From Olsenella porci (lineage in GTDB: Bacteria; Actinomycetota; Coriobacteriia; Coriobacteriales; Atopobiaceae), in NCBI RefSeq assembly GCF_009695875.1, contig NZ_VUNC01000001.1, positions 186,001-250,000 on the forward strand: a stretch of DNA of 64,000 nt. Direction: 5' to 3'. Positions 1 to 7,430 of this stretch are shown here, one piece after another (the stretch's first letter is position 1; each line of letters starts with the position of its first letter). The notes beneath the pieces are model-generated. The model did no database searches. It was not told the origin of the DNA and saw nothing but the letters and a program-made list of their open reading frames with translations. The position numbers and the translations under genes were made by a program.

Positions 1-779
1 TCGATCTTCTCACCCATAGCTGGTGGCTCTACGCCCAGTCCTTCTCGGACGGCGTCCTCTCGGGCAAGGCGACGACGCTCTGGAAGGCGGACTCTAACTA
101 CGATCCGCCCAAGCTCTGTGTGACTGGGTCCACCGTCATCTGGCTGGTGATGCCCTCGACATCGGGCAAGAAGACCTCCGAGAGCTCGTACTGCTACCTG
201 TGGAATTCGGGAGACTCAAAGGCGAAGGCCGTCGTTGAGTCGCCTGGAAGGTTTGCGACGGAGCCCTCGGTGAGCAACGGAACCGTGACCCTCGTCCCCC
301 GCGTGGGAAGTTCCTCCAGCGTCTACTATGGCATCACCTCCTACAAGCTCTCGGACGAGCTTGGCACCCAGGTCGACCAGCTCGTGCTCCCTCAGAGCGT
401 CAAGCCCATGAACGCCACGCGCATAGGGGACAAGTTCGCCTTCTCCATCGAGTCGACCTACTCCTCCGGTGGCGTCCTGGGGACCATGGGAACCTATATT
501 GGTACGACCGATGGCCCGTTCCTCGCACTGTCGCGAGAGCCGTTTGCGACCGTCTCGGGCAAGGATGGCCTGTACATCATCAAGAGCACCTCATCCTACT
601 TTGTCGTTGACGGCAGCGCCCAGACCTATGCGGTCCTCGCTGCGACGAACCGCTGCGTGGACTACGGGGAGTATCCGGCGACGCAAGGGCAGAGTGACAG
701 CTTTGTGACCTTTGCGACCGTCAAGAGTCAGGAGACTGGCTATCCCTCCGCCGTCTCGGTCAGACTGTTCACCCTTTAG
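1..779 (+). CDS. C-terminal part of an unknown protein (5' end outside window)
   Basis: The reading frame is open from the first bases of the window (codons in phase with position 3) to a TAG at 777-779, so the start lies upstream and about 258 residues are visible. The GTG at 120 is internal to the open frame and there is no reason to prefer it. The sequence is rich in Ser, Thr, Gly and aromatic residues, with short alternating hydrophobic stretches. This suggests a beta-strand-rich extracytoplasmic domain, possibly propeller-like, but I recognise no family motif. It lies about 100 bp upstream of a two-component system on the same strand, with no clear terminator between them. Function unknown. 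Confidence 0.6.
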   Translation, partial: DLLTHSWWLYAQSFSDGVLSGKATTLWKADSNYDPPKLCVTGSTVIWLVMPSTSGKKTSESSYCYLWNSGDSKAKAVVESPGRFATEPSVSNGTVTLVPRVGSSSSVYYGITSYKLSDELGTQVDQLVLPQSVKPMNATRIGDKFAFSIESTYSSGGVLGTMGTYIGTTDGPFLALSREPFATVSGKDGLYIIKSTSSYFVVDGSAQTYAVLAATNRCVDYGEYPATQGQSDSFVTFATVKSQETGYPSAVSVRLFTL

Positions 780-828
780 GGCGAATGGAAAATCGCTCGC
801 TGCGGTAAAATATGGAGAGACTTTACAT

Positions 829-850
829 TTGCACAGCAAAGAGGGTGCAA
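829..850. promoter_or_regulatory. Inverted repeat in the promoter region of the response regulator
   Basis: Arms TTGCAC (829-834) and GTGCAA (845-850) are separated by 10 bp, one helical turn centre to centre. They lie just downstream of a -10-like TAAAAT at 806-811 and about 30 bp before the response-regulator start. The position suits an operator, perhaps autoregulatory. That role is inferred only from symmetry and place. Confidence 0.35.
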
Positions 851-881
851 CTTCCCTCATAGCTAGGTTGGGAGGCCGCTC

Positions 882-1613
882 ATGGCTTCGGAAGAGAAGA
901 AGATTCTGCTGGTTGAGGACGAGAAGACCATTCGCGACGCGGTGGCCGCCTACCTCGAGCGCGAGGGCTACATCGTCCGTGGCGTCGGTGACGGCCAGAG
1001 CGCGTTGGAGGAGTTCGAGAAGCACTCGTTTGACCTCATCATCCTCGACCTCATGCTCCCTAAGCTCTCGGGCGAGCGCGTGTGCCGTGCCATCCGCGAG
1101 ACCTCCAACGTGCCCATCATCATGCTTACGGCCAAGGGCGAGGTCGAGGACCGTATCATCGGCCTCGAACTCGGTGCGGACGACTACCTGATCAAGCCCT
1201 TCTCTCCCCGCGAGCTCGTCGCACGCGTCCGCGCCCTGCTCCGCCGCGCCCACACCGAGAGCGAGCCGCAGCTCGAGGTCCTCGACTTTGGGGACCTGGT
1301 CATCGATATCTCCGGCCACAAGGTGATGGTCGAGGGCAAGGAGGTCGACCTCACTGCGTCCGAGTTCAAGCTCCTGACCACGCTGGCCCGCTACCCCGGC
1401 CGCGTCTACACGCGCATGGAGCTGGTCGAGAAGGTCCTGGGCTACGACTTCGAGGGCTACGAGCGTACGATCGACAGCCATGTCAAGAACCTCCGCGCAA
1501 AGCTTGGCGACGACCCGCGCAATCCGCGCTGGCTGTACACCGTTCACGGAGTGGGATATCGGTTCGAGGCGTCGCAGAAGCCCGCCGACTCCGACGGTAA
1601 GGACAAGAAGTAG
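882..1613 (+). CDS. OmpR/PhoB-family response regulator
   Basis: This 243-residue cytoplasmic regulator has an N-terminal receiver domain (about 7-120) and a C-terminal winged-helix DNA-binding domain (about 135-235). Visible receiver residues are the acidic pair near 12-14, the phospho-acceptor Asp56 in LIILDLMLP, the conserved Thr in MLTAKG and Lys105 in DYLIKPF. The ATG at 882 is preceded by GGGAGG at a good distance. The histidine kinase gene begins 3 bp after its stop, so the two form one operon and surely a cognate pair. The closest architectures are MtrA/PhoP/RegX-type regulators of envelope or nutrient responses, but the target regulon cannot be read from the sequence. Confidence 0.93.
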   Translation: MASEEKKILLVEDEKTIRDAVAAYLEREGYIVRGVGDGQSALEEFEKHSFDLIILDLMLPKLSGERVCRAIRETSNVPIIMLTAKGEVEDRIIGLELGADDYLIKPFSPRELVARVRALLRRAHTESEPQLEVLDFGDLVIDISGHKVMVEGKEVDLTASEFKLLTTLARYPGRVYTRMELVEKVLGYDFEGYERTIDSHVKNLRAKLGDDPRNPRWLYTVHGVGYRFEASQKPADSDGKDKK

Positions 1614-1616
1614 CCT

Positions 1617-3185
1617 ATGGGCGACCTTCTTGACGACGGAGGAGTGACAAGGGGGTATGAGGAGGAGGCCCAAGCGGCCTCCGACTCTTCTTCCAAGGCA
1701 TCGTTCAACACCATGCCCCACGACACAAAGCGGCAGCGACCAGAGAAGACCTTCACCGCTCGCATGGCCTTCTACTTCGCGTTTACGGCAATCATGACCG
1801 CCGCAATCCTCTCCGCAGTCCTTGCCGTGGTGTGGGAGGGGCAGTTCAAGGAGTACGCGAGGGATAACATGCAGGCCCTCGCGGAGCGCACTGCAAACAA
1901 CCTCTCGACGCAGTATCGCTATGCGGGCGAGTGGAACGACGATGTGCTGAAGTACGCCGACTATGCCACCAACGCAACGTCCAGCGTCGTGGTGCAGGTG
2001 GTTGATTCAGCCGGAGACATCATCTACGACGACACCTGGGATGACTCCAAGCGGACCGTCGACTCGTCTCAGCACATCTCCGCAAAGTCCGAGGAGCCGG
2101 AGGACTCGGAGTCTGTCGTTACCGCCGATGTCATCAGCGACGGCGTCAAGGTGGGGGAAGTCCGCATCTGGAGCGTCGGGTCAAGCCCCTTGCTCACCAA
2201 GAACGATGCGGCATTTAGGCTCAACTCGTACGGCGCCATCCTGGGTGCCGCGGGTGTGGCGGTGATACTCGCCTGCGTGGTGGGCTATCTCGCCTCGAGG
2301 GCGCTCACCAAGCCCATCAAGGTCATCACCTCCACGGCGGCTCAGATACGCAATGGTGACCTTACGGCTCGAACCAACCTCACTGGTGACGACGAGATTG
2401 GCAGGTTGGGCGAGACCTTCGACAGCATGGCTTCCGAGCTCGAGCGTGACATCAAGTTCGAGCACCGCCTCACCAGCGACGTCGCCCACGAGCTCCGTAC
2501 CCCGCTCATGGCAATGCAGGCGACCGTGGAGGCAATGCAGGACGGCGTTCTCCCCACGGACGACGAGCACTTTGAGATTGTCGCAGGCGAGGTGAGGCGC
2601 CTCTCTCGCCTGGTCGACGCAATGCTGCACCTGTCTCGTATCGAGAACGGGACGCGTGAGCTCAAGATCGAGCGGGCGGACGTGGTCTACCTGGTGAAGA
2701 GCCTCGTCTCCATGCAGGCGCAGCTCTTTGCCGACAAGGGGCTTGCGCTGCGGTTCGACGATAAGACGACCAATCACGAGTGCTATGCGGACGTTGACCC
2801 CGACCTCATTCGCGAGGCCGTTACCAACCTTATGTCCAACGCCATGAGGTACACGCCTGATGGCGGCTGGGTCGTGGTCTCCGTCGCTCGTGACCGCACC
2901 AAGAACGAGGTCCTCATTTCGGTGCAGGACACGGGCATCGGCATCGCCAAGGAGGACATCCCCAGGGTGTTCTCGCGTTTCTGGCGCTCTGATGCAAGCC
3001 GCGAGCGCGTGAGCGGGGGGTTGGGGGTCGGCCTATCGCTTACCAAGGAGATCATCGAGAAGCACAACGGATCCATCTCGGTTGAGTCCGAATTGGGTAA
3101 GGGAACCACCTTCGCCCTTCACATCCCCATCGACCACGGCCACAAGAGCATCAAGCAGCAGATACAGGAAGCCCAAGACCGATAG
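1617..3185 (+). CDS. Membrane sensor histidine kinase (HAMP-HisKA-HATPase)
   Basis: This 522-residue kinase is the partner of the preceding regulator. An acidic N-terminal tail is followed by a first membrane helix near residues 45-68, an extracytoplasmic sensor region of about 130 residues, a second helix near 203-226 and a HAMP linker. The HisKA motif VAHELRTPL has the phospho-accepting His near 291. The HATPase domain carries an N box (NLMSNAMRYTPDG), a G1 box (DTGIGIAKED) and a G2 box (GGLGVGLSL). I keep the ATG at 1617, 3 bp after the upstream stop. An internal ATG near 1713 would remove 32 residues and still keep the first helix. The sensed signal is unknown. Confidence 0.93.
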   Translation: MGDLLDDGGVTRGYEEEAQAASDSSSKASFNTMPHDTKRQRPEKTFTARMAFYFAFTAIMTAAILSAVLAVVWEGQFKEYARDNMQALAERTANNLSTQYRYAGEWNDDVLKYADYATNATSSVVVQVVDSAGDIIYDDTWDDSKRTVDSSQHISAKSEEPEDSESVVTADVISDGVKVGEVRIWSVGSSPLLTKNDAAFRLNSYGAILGAAGVAVILACVVGYLASRALTKPIKVITSTAAQIRNGDLTARTNLTGDDEIGRLGETFDSMASELERDIKFEHRLTSDVAHELRTPLMAMQATVEAMQDGVLPTDDEHFEIVAGEVRRLSRLVDAMLHLSRIENGTRELKIERADVVYLVKSLVSMQAQLFADKGLALRFDDKTTNHECYADVDPDLIREAVTNLMSNAMRYTPDGGWVVVSVARDRTKNEVLISVQDTGIGIAKEDIPRVFSRFWRSDASRERVSGGLGVGLSLTKEIIEKHNGSISVESELGKGTTFALHIPIDHGHKSIKQQIQEAQDR

Positions 3186-3308
3186 TTTGGGCTTGGTGCA
3201 CGTCCTCTGCACGTGCGCGAGGCGCGCTGCGTTTGGGGGGGCAATCAACTACAATCGAGAGGTCACTGTCTCGATGTGACGCTGATAAACTCATCGATGG
3301 GAGACCTA

Positions 3309-4205
3309 ATGGGAGCCATGGAGCTTCGTCCGGATTCACACGGCAAGGTGCGCGACATCTATGACTGCGGAGACAGCCTGCTCATGGTCGCAAGCGACCG
3401 CATCAGTGCGTTCGACTATATCCTGCCCGACGAGATTCCCTACAAGGGCGAGATCCTGACGCGCATCTCAGCCTTCTGGTTTGAGAAGTTCGCCGACCTC
3501 ATGCCCAACCACATGCTGAGCATGGACGTGAAGGACTACCCGGAGGAGTTTCAGAAGTACTCCGACTACCTTGCCGGGCGCTCCATGCTGGTGAAGAAGG
3601 CCAAGACGGTTCCCATCGAGGCCATTGTTCGCGGCTACCTCACGGGTTCGGGTAAGAAGACGTACGACCAGGATGGCACCGTCTGCGGCATCAGCCTCCC
3701 GGCCGGCTTGGTTGAGGCATCCAAGCTTCCCGAGCCGCTCTTCACCCCCTCCACCAAGGCCGAGCTCGGCGATCACGACGAGAACATCTCGTTTGATCGC
3801 ATGGAGGAGCTGGTGGGGGATAGTGTCGGCCAGCAGATTCGTAGCGCGGCGCTCAAGATCTACAGCGCTGCCGCAGAGTATGCCTCTACCCGCGGGATTA
3901 TCATCGCGGACACCAAGTTCGAGTTTGGCTACATCGATGGTCAGCTCACCCTTATCGACGAGTGCCTGACCCCCGACTCCAGCCGCTTCTGGCCCGCCGA
4001 GGGCTATGAGCCCGGCAAGGTCCAGCCAAGCTACGACAAGCAGTATGTGCGCGACTGGCTCAAGGCCAACTGGGACATGCAGGGCGAGCCGCCCCACCTT
4101 CCCGCAGAGGTGATCGAGGGAACCTCCAAGCGCTATCAGGAGGCATACCAGATCATTACCGGAACCGAGTTCAAGCCCGCAAAGGAGTCCAATGTCACTG
4201 CGTGA
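3309..4205 (+). CDS. purC: Phosphoribosylaminoimidazole-succinocarboxamide synthase
   Basis: SAICAR synthetase of de novo purine synthesis joins CAIR and aspartate with ATP hydrolysis. The protein has the family N-terminus (GKVRDIYDCGDSLLMVASDRISAFD), the segment VEAIVRGYLTGSG and the C-terminal LIDECLTPDSSRFW. At about 298 residues it is the longer, yeast Ade1-like form rather than the roughly 240-residue E. coli form. I choose ATG 3309 because GGGAG at 3299-3303 lies 5 nt upstream. ATG 3297 would add four residues and ATG 3318 would remove three. The frame stays open upstream to 3213 without a good ribosome-binding site. No other purine genes are adjacent. The next gene overlaps its 3' end by 14 bp. 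Confidence 0.95.
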   Translation: MGAMELRPDSHGKVRDIYDCGDSLLMVASDRISAFDYILPDEIPYKGEILTRISAFWFEKFADLMPNHMLSMDVKDYPEEFQKYSDYLAGRSMLVKKAKTVPIEAIVRGYLTGSGKKTYDQDGTVCGISLPAGLVEASKLPEPLFTPSTKAELGDHDENISFDRMEELVGDSVGQQIRSAALKIYSAAAEYASTRGIIIADTKFEFGYIDGQLTLIDECLTPDSSRFWPAEGYEPGKVQPSYDKQYVRDWLKANWDMQGEPPHLPAEVIEGTSKRYQEAYQIITGTEFKPAKESNVTA

Positions 4206-4908
4206 TACCATCCGCGGCGCCCGCGAGGAGGCCGAGCAGGCAAACAGCGAAGCACCGGAGCCAAAGACCGCACAGCAGAAGGCGGTCGAGAAGATCATGT
4301 CCTCCGACGAGCCCAAGGCAGGCTTTAGCAAGAGGTCGGTCTCCCGTGCGCGCCCCGCGAGAGAGGCCGCTGCTGGTGTTCGAGTGGTGAAGTCCAGCGA
4401 GGTCGCAGCGGGGAAGATGACCAGCACCGGCAAGCGCGAGGAGGAGATGACCAAGGAGGAGAAGAAGCAGGCCCGCGAGGCCAGGCGAGACTCCGAGGAC
4501 CGGCGTGCGGCTGCGTCCAGGATCATCCTCAGCTCAAAGCCGGGATACAAGAGTGGTCAGCGCATGTGGTGGATACTCCTCGGCGTGGGGATGGCATGCA
4601 CGCTCCTGAGCTTTGCCCTCTCCAACATCTACTCCGCCGATCAGGCCACCGGTCTTGCCGGCCTGATCATGCTTATCCTGATCATCCTGGCCTACGGATG
4701 CATCATCGTGGCGTTTATCTACGACTGGCGCAACGTGAGGCCACTGCGTAAGGCAGCCGATCGCGAGGTTGCGTCCCTCTCCGAGAAGCGCGTCATGCAG
4801 ATTATCGAAGAGGACTACAAGGCGGCGCAGCGCGAAGAGGCCGCTCGGGCAGAGGCAAAGGAGGCCCGCAAGGCCAAGAGAGCCCATCGTCACGAGCAGC
4901 ACAGGTAA
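4192..4908 (+). CDS. Unknown two-helix membrane protein with charged tails
   Basis: This 238-residue protein starts inside the end of purC, with AAAGGAG just before its ATG, so the two are probably translated together. The first 120 residues are very charged and likely disordered, rich in Lys, Glu, Arg and Ala. Two membrane helices follow (about 124-146 and 153-178), then a cytoplasmic tail of about 60 residues dominated by Glu, Lys, Arg and Ala that may form a coiled coil. No catalytic motif is visible. The topology resembles small actinobacterial integral membrane proteins of unknown function. The overlap with purC is probably organisational and says little about its job. Confidence 0.75.
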   Translation: MSLRDTIRGAREEAEQANSEAPEPKTAQQKAVEKIMSSDEPKAGFSKRSVSRARPAREAAAGVRVVKSSEVAAGKMTSTGKREEEMTKEEKKQAREARRDSEDRRAAASRIILSSKPGYKSGQRMWWILLGVGMACTLLSFALSNIYSADQATGLAGLIMLILIILAYGCIIVAFIYDWRNVRPLRKAADREVASLSEKRVMQIIEEDYKAAQREEAARAEAKEARKAKRAHRHEQHR

Positions 4909-4960
4909 GGGTCATTTGTCCCCCAACTGGTGACTACTTGATGCTAGAATAGTCAGGCAC

Positions 4961-5036
4961 GGCCCCGTAGCTCAGGGGATAGAGCACAGGTTTCCTAAAC
5001 CTGGTGTCGTTGGTTCGAATCCGACCGGGGTCACCA
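4961..5036 (+). tRNA. tRNA-Arg (anticodon CCU), CCA encoded
   Basis: The acceptor arms GGCCCCG and CGGGGTC pair with one G-U. The anticodon stem CAGGT/ACCTG holds the loop TTCCTAA, giving anticodon CCT (DNA), and the T-loop TTCGAAT is standard. The discriminator A and an encoded CCA follow. It reads AGG codons. A strong terminator follows directly. Confidence 0.97.
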
Positions 5037-5045
5037 CGAGAAAGC

Positions 5046-5090
5046 GCAGGTCACAGCCTATGTTTTGCTGTGACCTGCTTTCTTTTTTTT
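5046..5090 (+). terminator. Rho-independent terminator after tRNA-Arg(CCU)
   Basis: Perfect 12-bp stem 5046-5057/5067-5078 with a 9-nt loop, followed by a run of T at 5079-5090 interrupted once by C. This is one of the strongest terminators in the window. Confidence 0.95.
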
Positions 5091-5345
5091 CAAATTTACA
5101 TGCCGTTGCGGACCAACTACTGGCCAAACTGTGCGAATGAACGAGCGGTTACCTCAATCACAAATGGCTTGACCGCTTCAATGAATGTGAGGTCGCGGCG
5201 GCAGGATCGCGTCGATGCAGCGCTTACGCTTCTGCGCGTGATGCCCCATGCCTGGGTAAGCGACGGTACATGTTGCGTAAGAAAATGCGAGGGACCTCGT
5301 TACGAGGCCCCTCGCCAAATCCAGCCGAATGCTTGGGAGACGAGC
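5091..5345. other. Intergenic stretch without a recognisable gene
   Basis: Between the tRNA-Arg terminator and the end of the PASTA kinase gene I see no convincing coding frame. The plus-strand frame running from inside the tRNA through this stretch has no ribosome-binding site and no family resemblance. The only structure is the hairpin at 5289-5313. The stretch is somewhat less GC-rich than its surroundings. A tRNA 3' end is a common integration site, but no integrase or repeated tRNA end is present here. Confidence 0.5.
5289..5313 (-). terminator. Terminator of the cell-wall kinase operon
   Basis: Arms 5289-5299 and 5303-5313 form an 11-bp stem with one A-C mismatch and a 3-nt loop. On the minus strand it is followed by GCATTTTC, a short T-run. 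It lies 33 bp after the stop of the PASTA kinase gene, the last gene of the operon. Confidence 0.7.
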
Positions 5346-7355
5346 CTAGTTACCGCTCGTTGTGCTGCTTCCCGACGTTCCGCTGGTCCCCGAAGTCGTG
5401 TTGCTCCCGCTTGAGGACGTGCTGGAGCTTCCGTTGTCCGTCGTGCTGCTCTGGGGGCCATTCGAGATGACCAGCGTGATTGTGTCACCCTTCTTGGCGC
5501 TTCCGGTGGGCGACTGGCTAATGACCTGGTTCACGGGCGTGCTGTCATCGTACCGGTACTGCGGATCGTACTTAAAGCCGGCGTTTGCAAGCGTCGACTG
5601 TGCGGTGTCCTTGTCCATCCCTACGACGCTGGGGACCGAGACGGTCTCGGAACCTGTCGAAACGGTAATGGTGATGGTGGCACCCTTGGTTGCCGTGCCG
5701 GTGGGCGACTGGCTGATGACGAGGCCCTTCTCCACGCTATCGCTCGATGTGGATTGGACATCGACCTCAAAGCCTGCCGCCTGGAGCGCACTGGTCGCGT
5801 CCGACTGCGACTGGCCGGTCACATCAGGTACATCGACGCTCTCGGGGCCCTTGGACAGCTGGTAGGTGATGGTGTCACCCGCCTTGGCGCTCGAGCCGCC
5901 CGCGACGGACTGTGCGGCGACCTTGCCCACCTCGACCGTGTCGCTGTAAACGGAGTCTCCTGCCTTGGCTACCAGGCCGACCTTGCTCAGCGCCTCCTCT
6001 GCCTCCGAAGGGGACATCCCAGACAGGTCGGGGACGGTCACGGTTGCGGCAGGCTTGGCGCCCTTCGAGACAACGATGTTTATCTGCGTGCCCTTTGGGG
6101 CGGTGGTCCCTGCGTCGGGGTCCTGGTCCATGACCAGGCCTTCGGCAACCGTGTCGCTGTACTGCTCCTTAACCGAGCCCTTGCTGAAGAACCCGTTGCT
6201 GTTCTCGATCTGCTGGAGCGCCTCGTCCTCGGTTAGGTTGAGCAGGTTGGGTACCGACTCGGTCTGCGAGGAGTTGAAGTACGTGACAGCGGCGACAATG
6301 GCCGCGATGAGGGCGATTGCACCAACGACTGCGAGTATGGCCGTCCGCTTCTTGTGCTTCTTGGTCTTTTCGGCCTCCTGCTCCTTGGCCCGTTCTGTAG
6401 CGGTCTGCCCCTTAGGCCGCGAGATGGTGTTGATGCGGCTCATGGCGGCAGTGGATGCCTCGGCAGCGGAGAGGGGCGCGGTTACGGTCTGGGTAGCGCC
6501 CAGGTTGGTGAGCGCCGTTGCGTTGCTGACAGCGGCCATGCGTCCGGCGAGGTAGTCGCGCAGGACGTGGTAGAGCTCGTCCGCCGTCTGGAAGCGGTCC
6601 GCCGGGTCCTTCTGCATGCACTTGAGGATGATGCTCTCGAGCGCCGCATCCACGTTGGGGTTGATCTGACTGGGGGGCTTGGGCTGCTCCTTCACCTGCT
6701 TGAGGGCGACGGTGATCGCATCGTCGCCGTCGAAGGGAACCTGGCCGGTGGCAGCCTCGTACATGACGATGCCGAGGGAGTATATGTCGGTGGTGGGGCC
6801 AAGCTCCTTGCCCTGCGTCTGCTCGGGGGAAACGTAGTGGGCCGTGCCCAAGACCGAGTTGTCGGTCGTCAGGTGGCTGTTCTTGGCGCGGGCGATGCCA
6901 AAGTCCATGACCTTGATGTTGCCATCGGGCTGGACCATGATGTTCTGCGGCTTGATGTCGCGGTGAATGATGTCGTGCCTGTGTGCGACGGAGAGCGCCT
7001 GGGCAATCTGCGAGCCAATCTGCGCGACCTTCTTGCAGTCGAGTGCGCCGTGCTTGCGAATCCCCGTCTTGAGGTCGGTTCCGCGCAGGTACTCCATCAC
7101 GATGTAATAAGTATCGCCGTCCTTGCCCCAGTCGTACACCGAGACGATGTACGGGCTCTGGAGCGCCGCGGCTGCCTGTGCCTCCTGTTTGAAGCGTGCG
7201 GCAAACGAGGGGTCGGCAGCGTACTGGGGAAGCATGGTCTTGATCGCAACCATCCTCCCAAGAACCTCGTCCAGGCCACGGTAGACCACTGCCATCCCAC
7301 CGGTGCCGATCTTGTCCTGTACCGTGTATCGCCCGCCGAGAACTCTATCTGACAT
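5346..7355 (-). CDS. pknB: PASTA-domain serine/threonine protein kinase
   Basis: This 669-residue membrane kinase senses the cell wall and phosphorylates division and wall-synthesis proteins. The Hanks kinase domain spans about 10-270 (glycine loop GTGGMAVVY, catalytic HRDIKPQN, DFGIARA, APE-like SPEQTQG). A juxtamembrane region precedes one membrane helix near 340-363. Four extracellular PASTA repeats (about 370-645) each open with V-P-x-(L/V), and a Ser/Thr/Gly-rich tail ends the protein. I choose ATG 7355 because GGGAGAGA lies just upstream of it; ATG 7367 adds four residues. It is the last gene of a six-gene operon with its likely phosphatase and FHA partners, matching the mycobacterial pknB locus. 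Confidence 0.95.
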   Translation of the reverse strand: MSDRVLGGRYTVQDKIGTGGMAVVYRGLDEVLGRMVAIKTMLPQYAADPSFAARFKQEAQAAAALQSPYIVSVYDWGKDGDTYYIVMEYLRGTDLKTGIRKHGALDCKKVAQIGSQIAQALSVAHRHDIIHRDIKPQNIMVQPDGNIKVMDFGIARAKNSHLTTDNSVLGTAHYVSPEQTQGKELGPTTDIYSLGIVMYEAATGQVPFDGDDAITVALKQVKEQPKPPSQINPNVDAALESIILKCMQKDPADRFQTADELYHVLRDYLAGRMAAVSNATALTNLGATQTVTAPLSAAEASTAAMSRINTISRPKGQTATERAKEQEAEKTKKHKKRTAILAVVGAIALIAAIVAAVTYFNSSQTESVPNLLNLTEDEALQQIENSNGFFSKGSVKEQYSDTVAEGLVMDQDPDAGTTAPKGTQINIVVSKGAKPAATVTVPDLSGMSPSEAEEALSKVGLVAKAGDSVYSDTVEVGKVAAQSVAGGSSAKAGDTITYQLSKGPESVDVPDVTGQSQSDATSALQAAGFEVDVQSTSSDSVEKGLVISQSPTGTATKGATITITVSTGSETVSVPSVVGMDKDTAQSTLANAGFKYDPQYRYDDSTPVNQVISQSPTGSAKKGDTITLVISNGPQSSTTDNGSSSTSSSGSNTTSGTSGTSGSSTTSGN

Positions 7356-7430
7356 CGTCTCTCCCATCTGAGGCGTGTTGTGACTCGCGCCGAAGTTCCT
7401 CGTACCCCATAGCCAAATCCGCTAGTGACC

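Noticed and set aside
3169-3194. Terminator at the end of the histidine kinase gene
   Set aside because: AAGCCCAA/TTGGGCTT pairs across the stop codon but has no T-run; transcription into purC cannot be excluded.
5004-5414. A plus-strand frame starting inside tRNA-Arg and running over its terminator
   Set aside because: It overlaps the tRNA and a strong terminator, has no RBS and resembles nothing.
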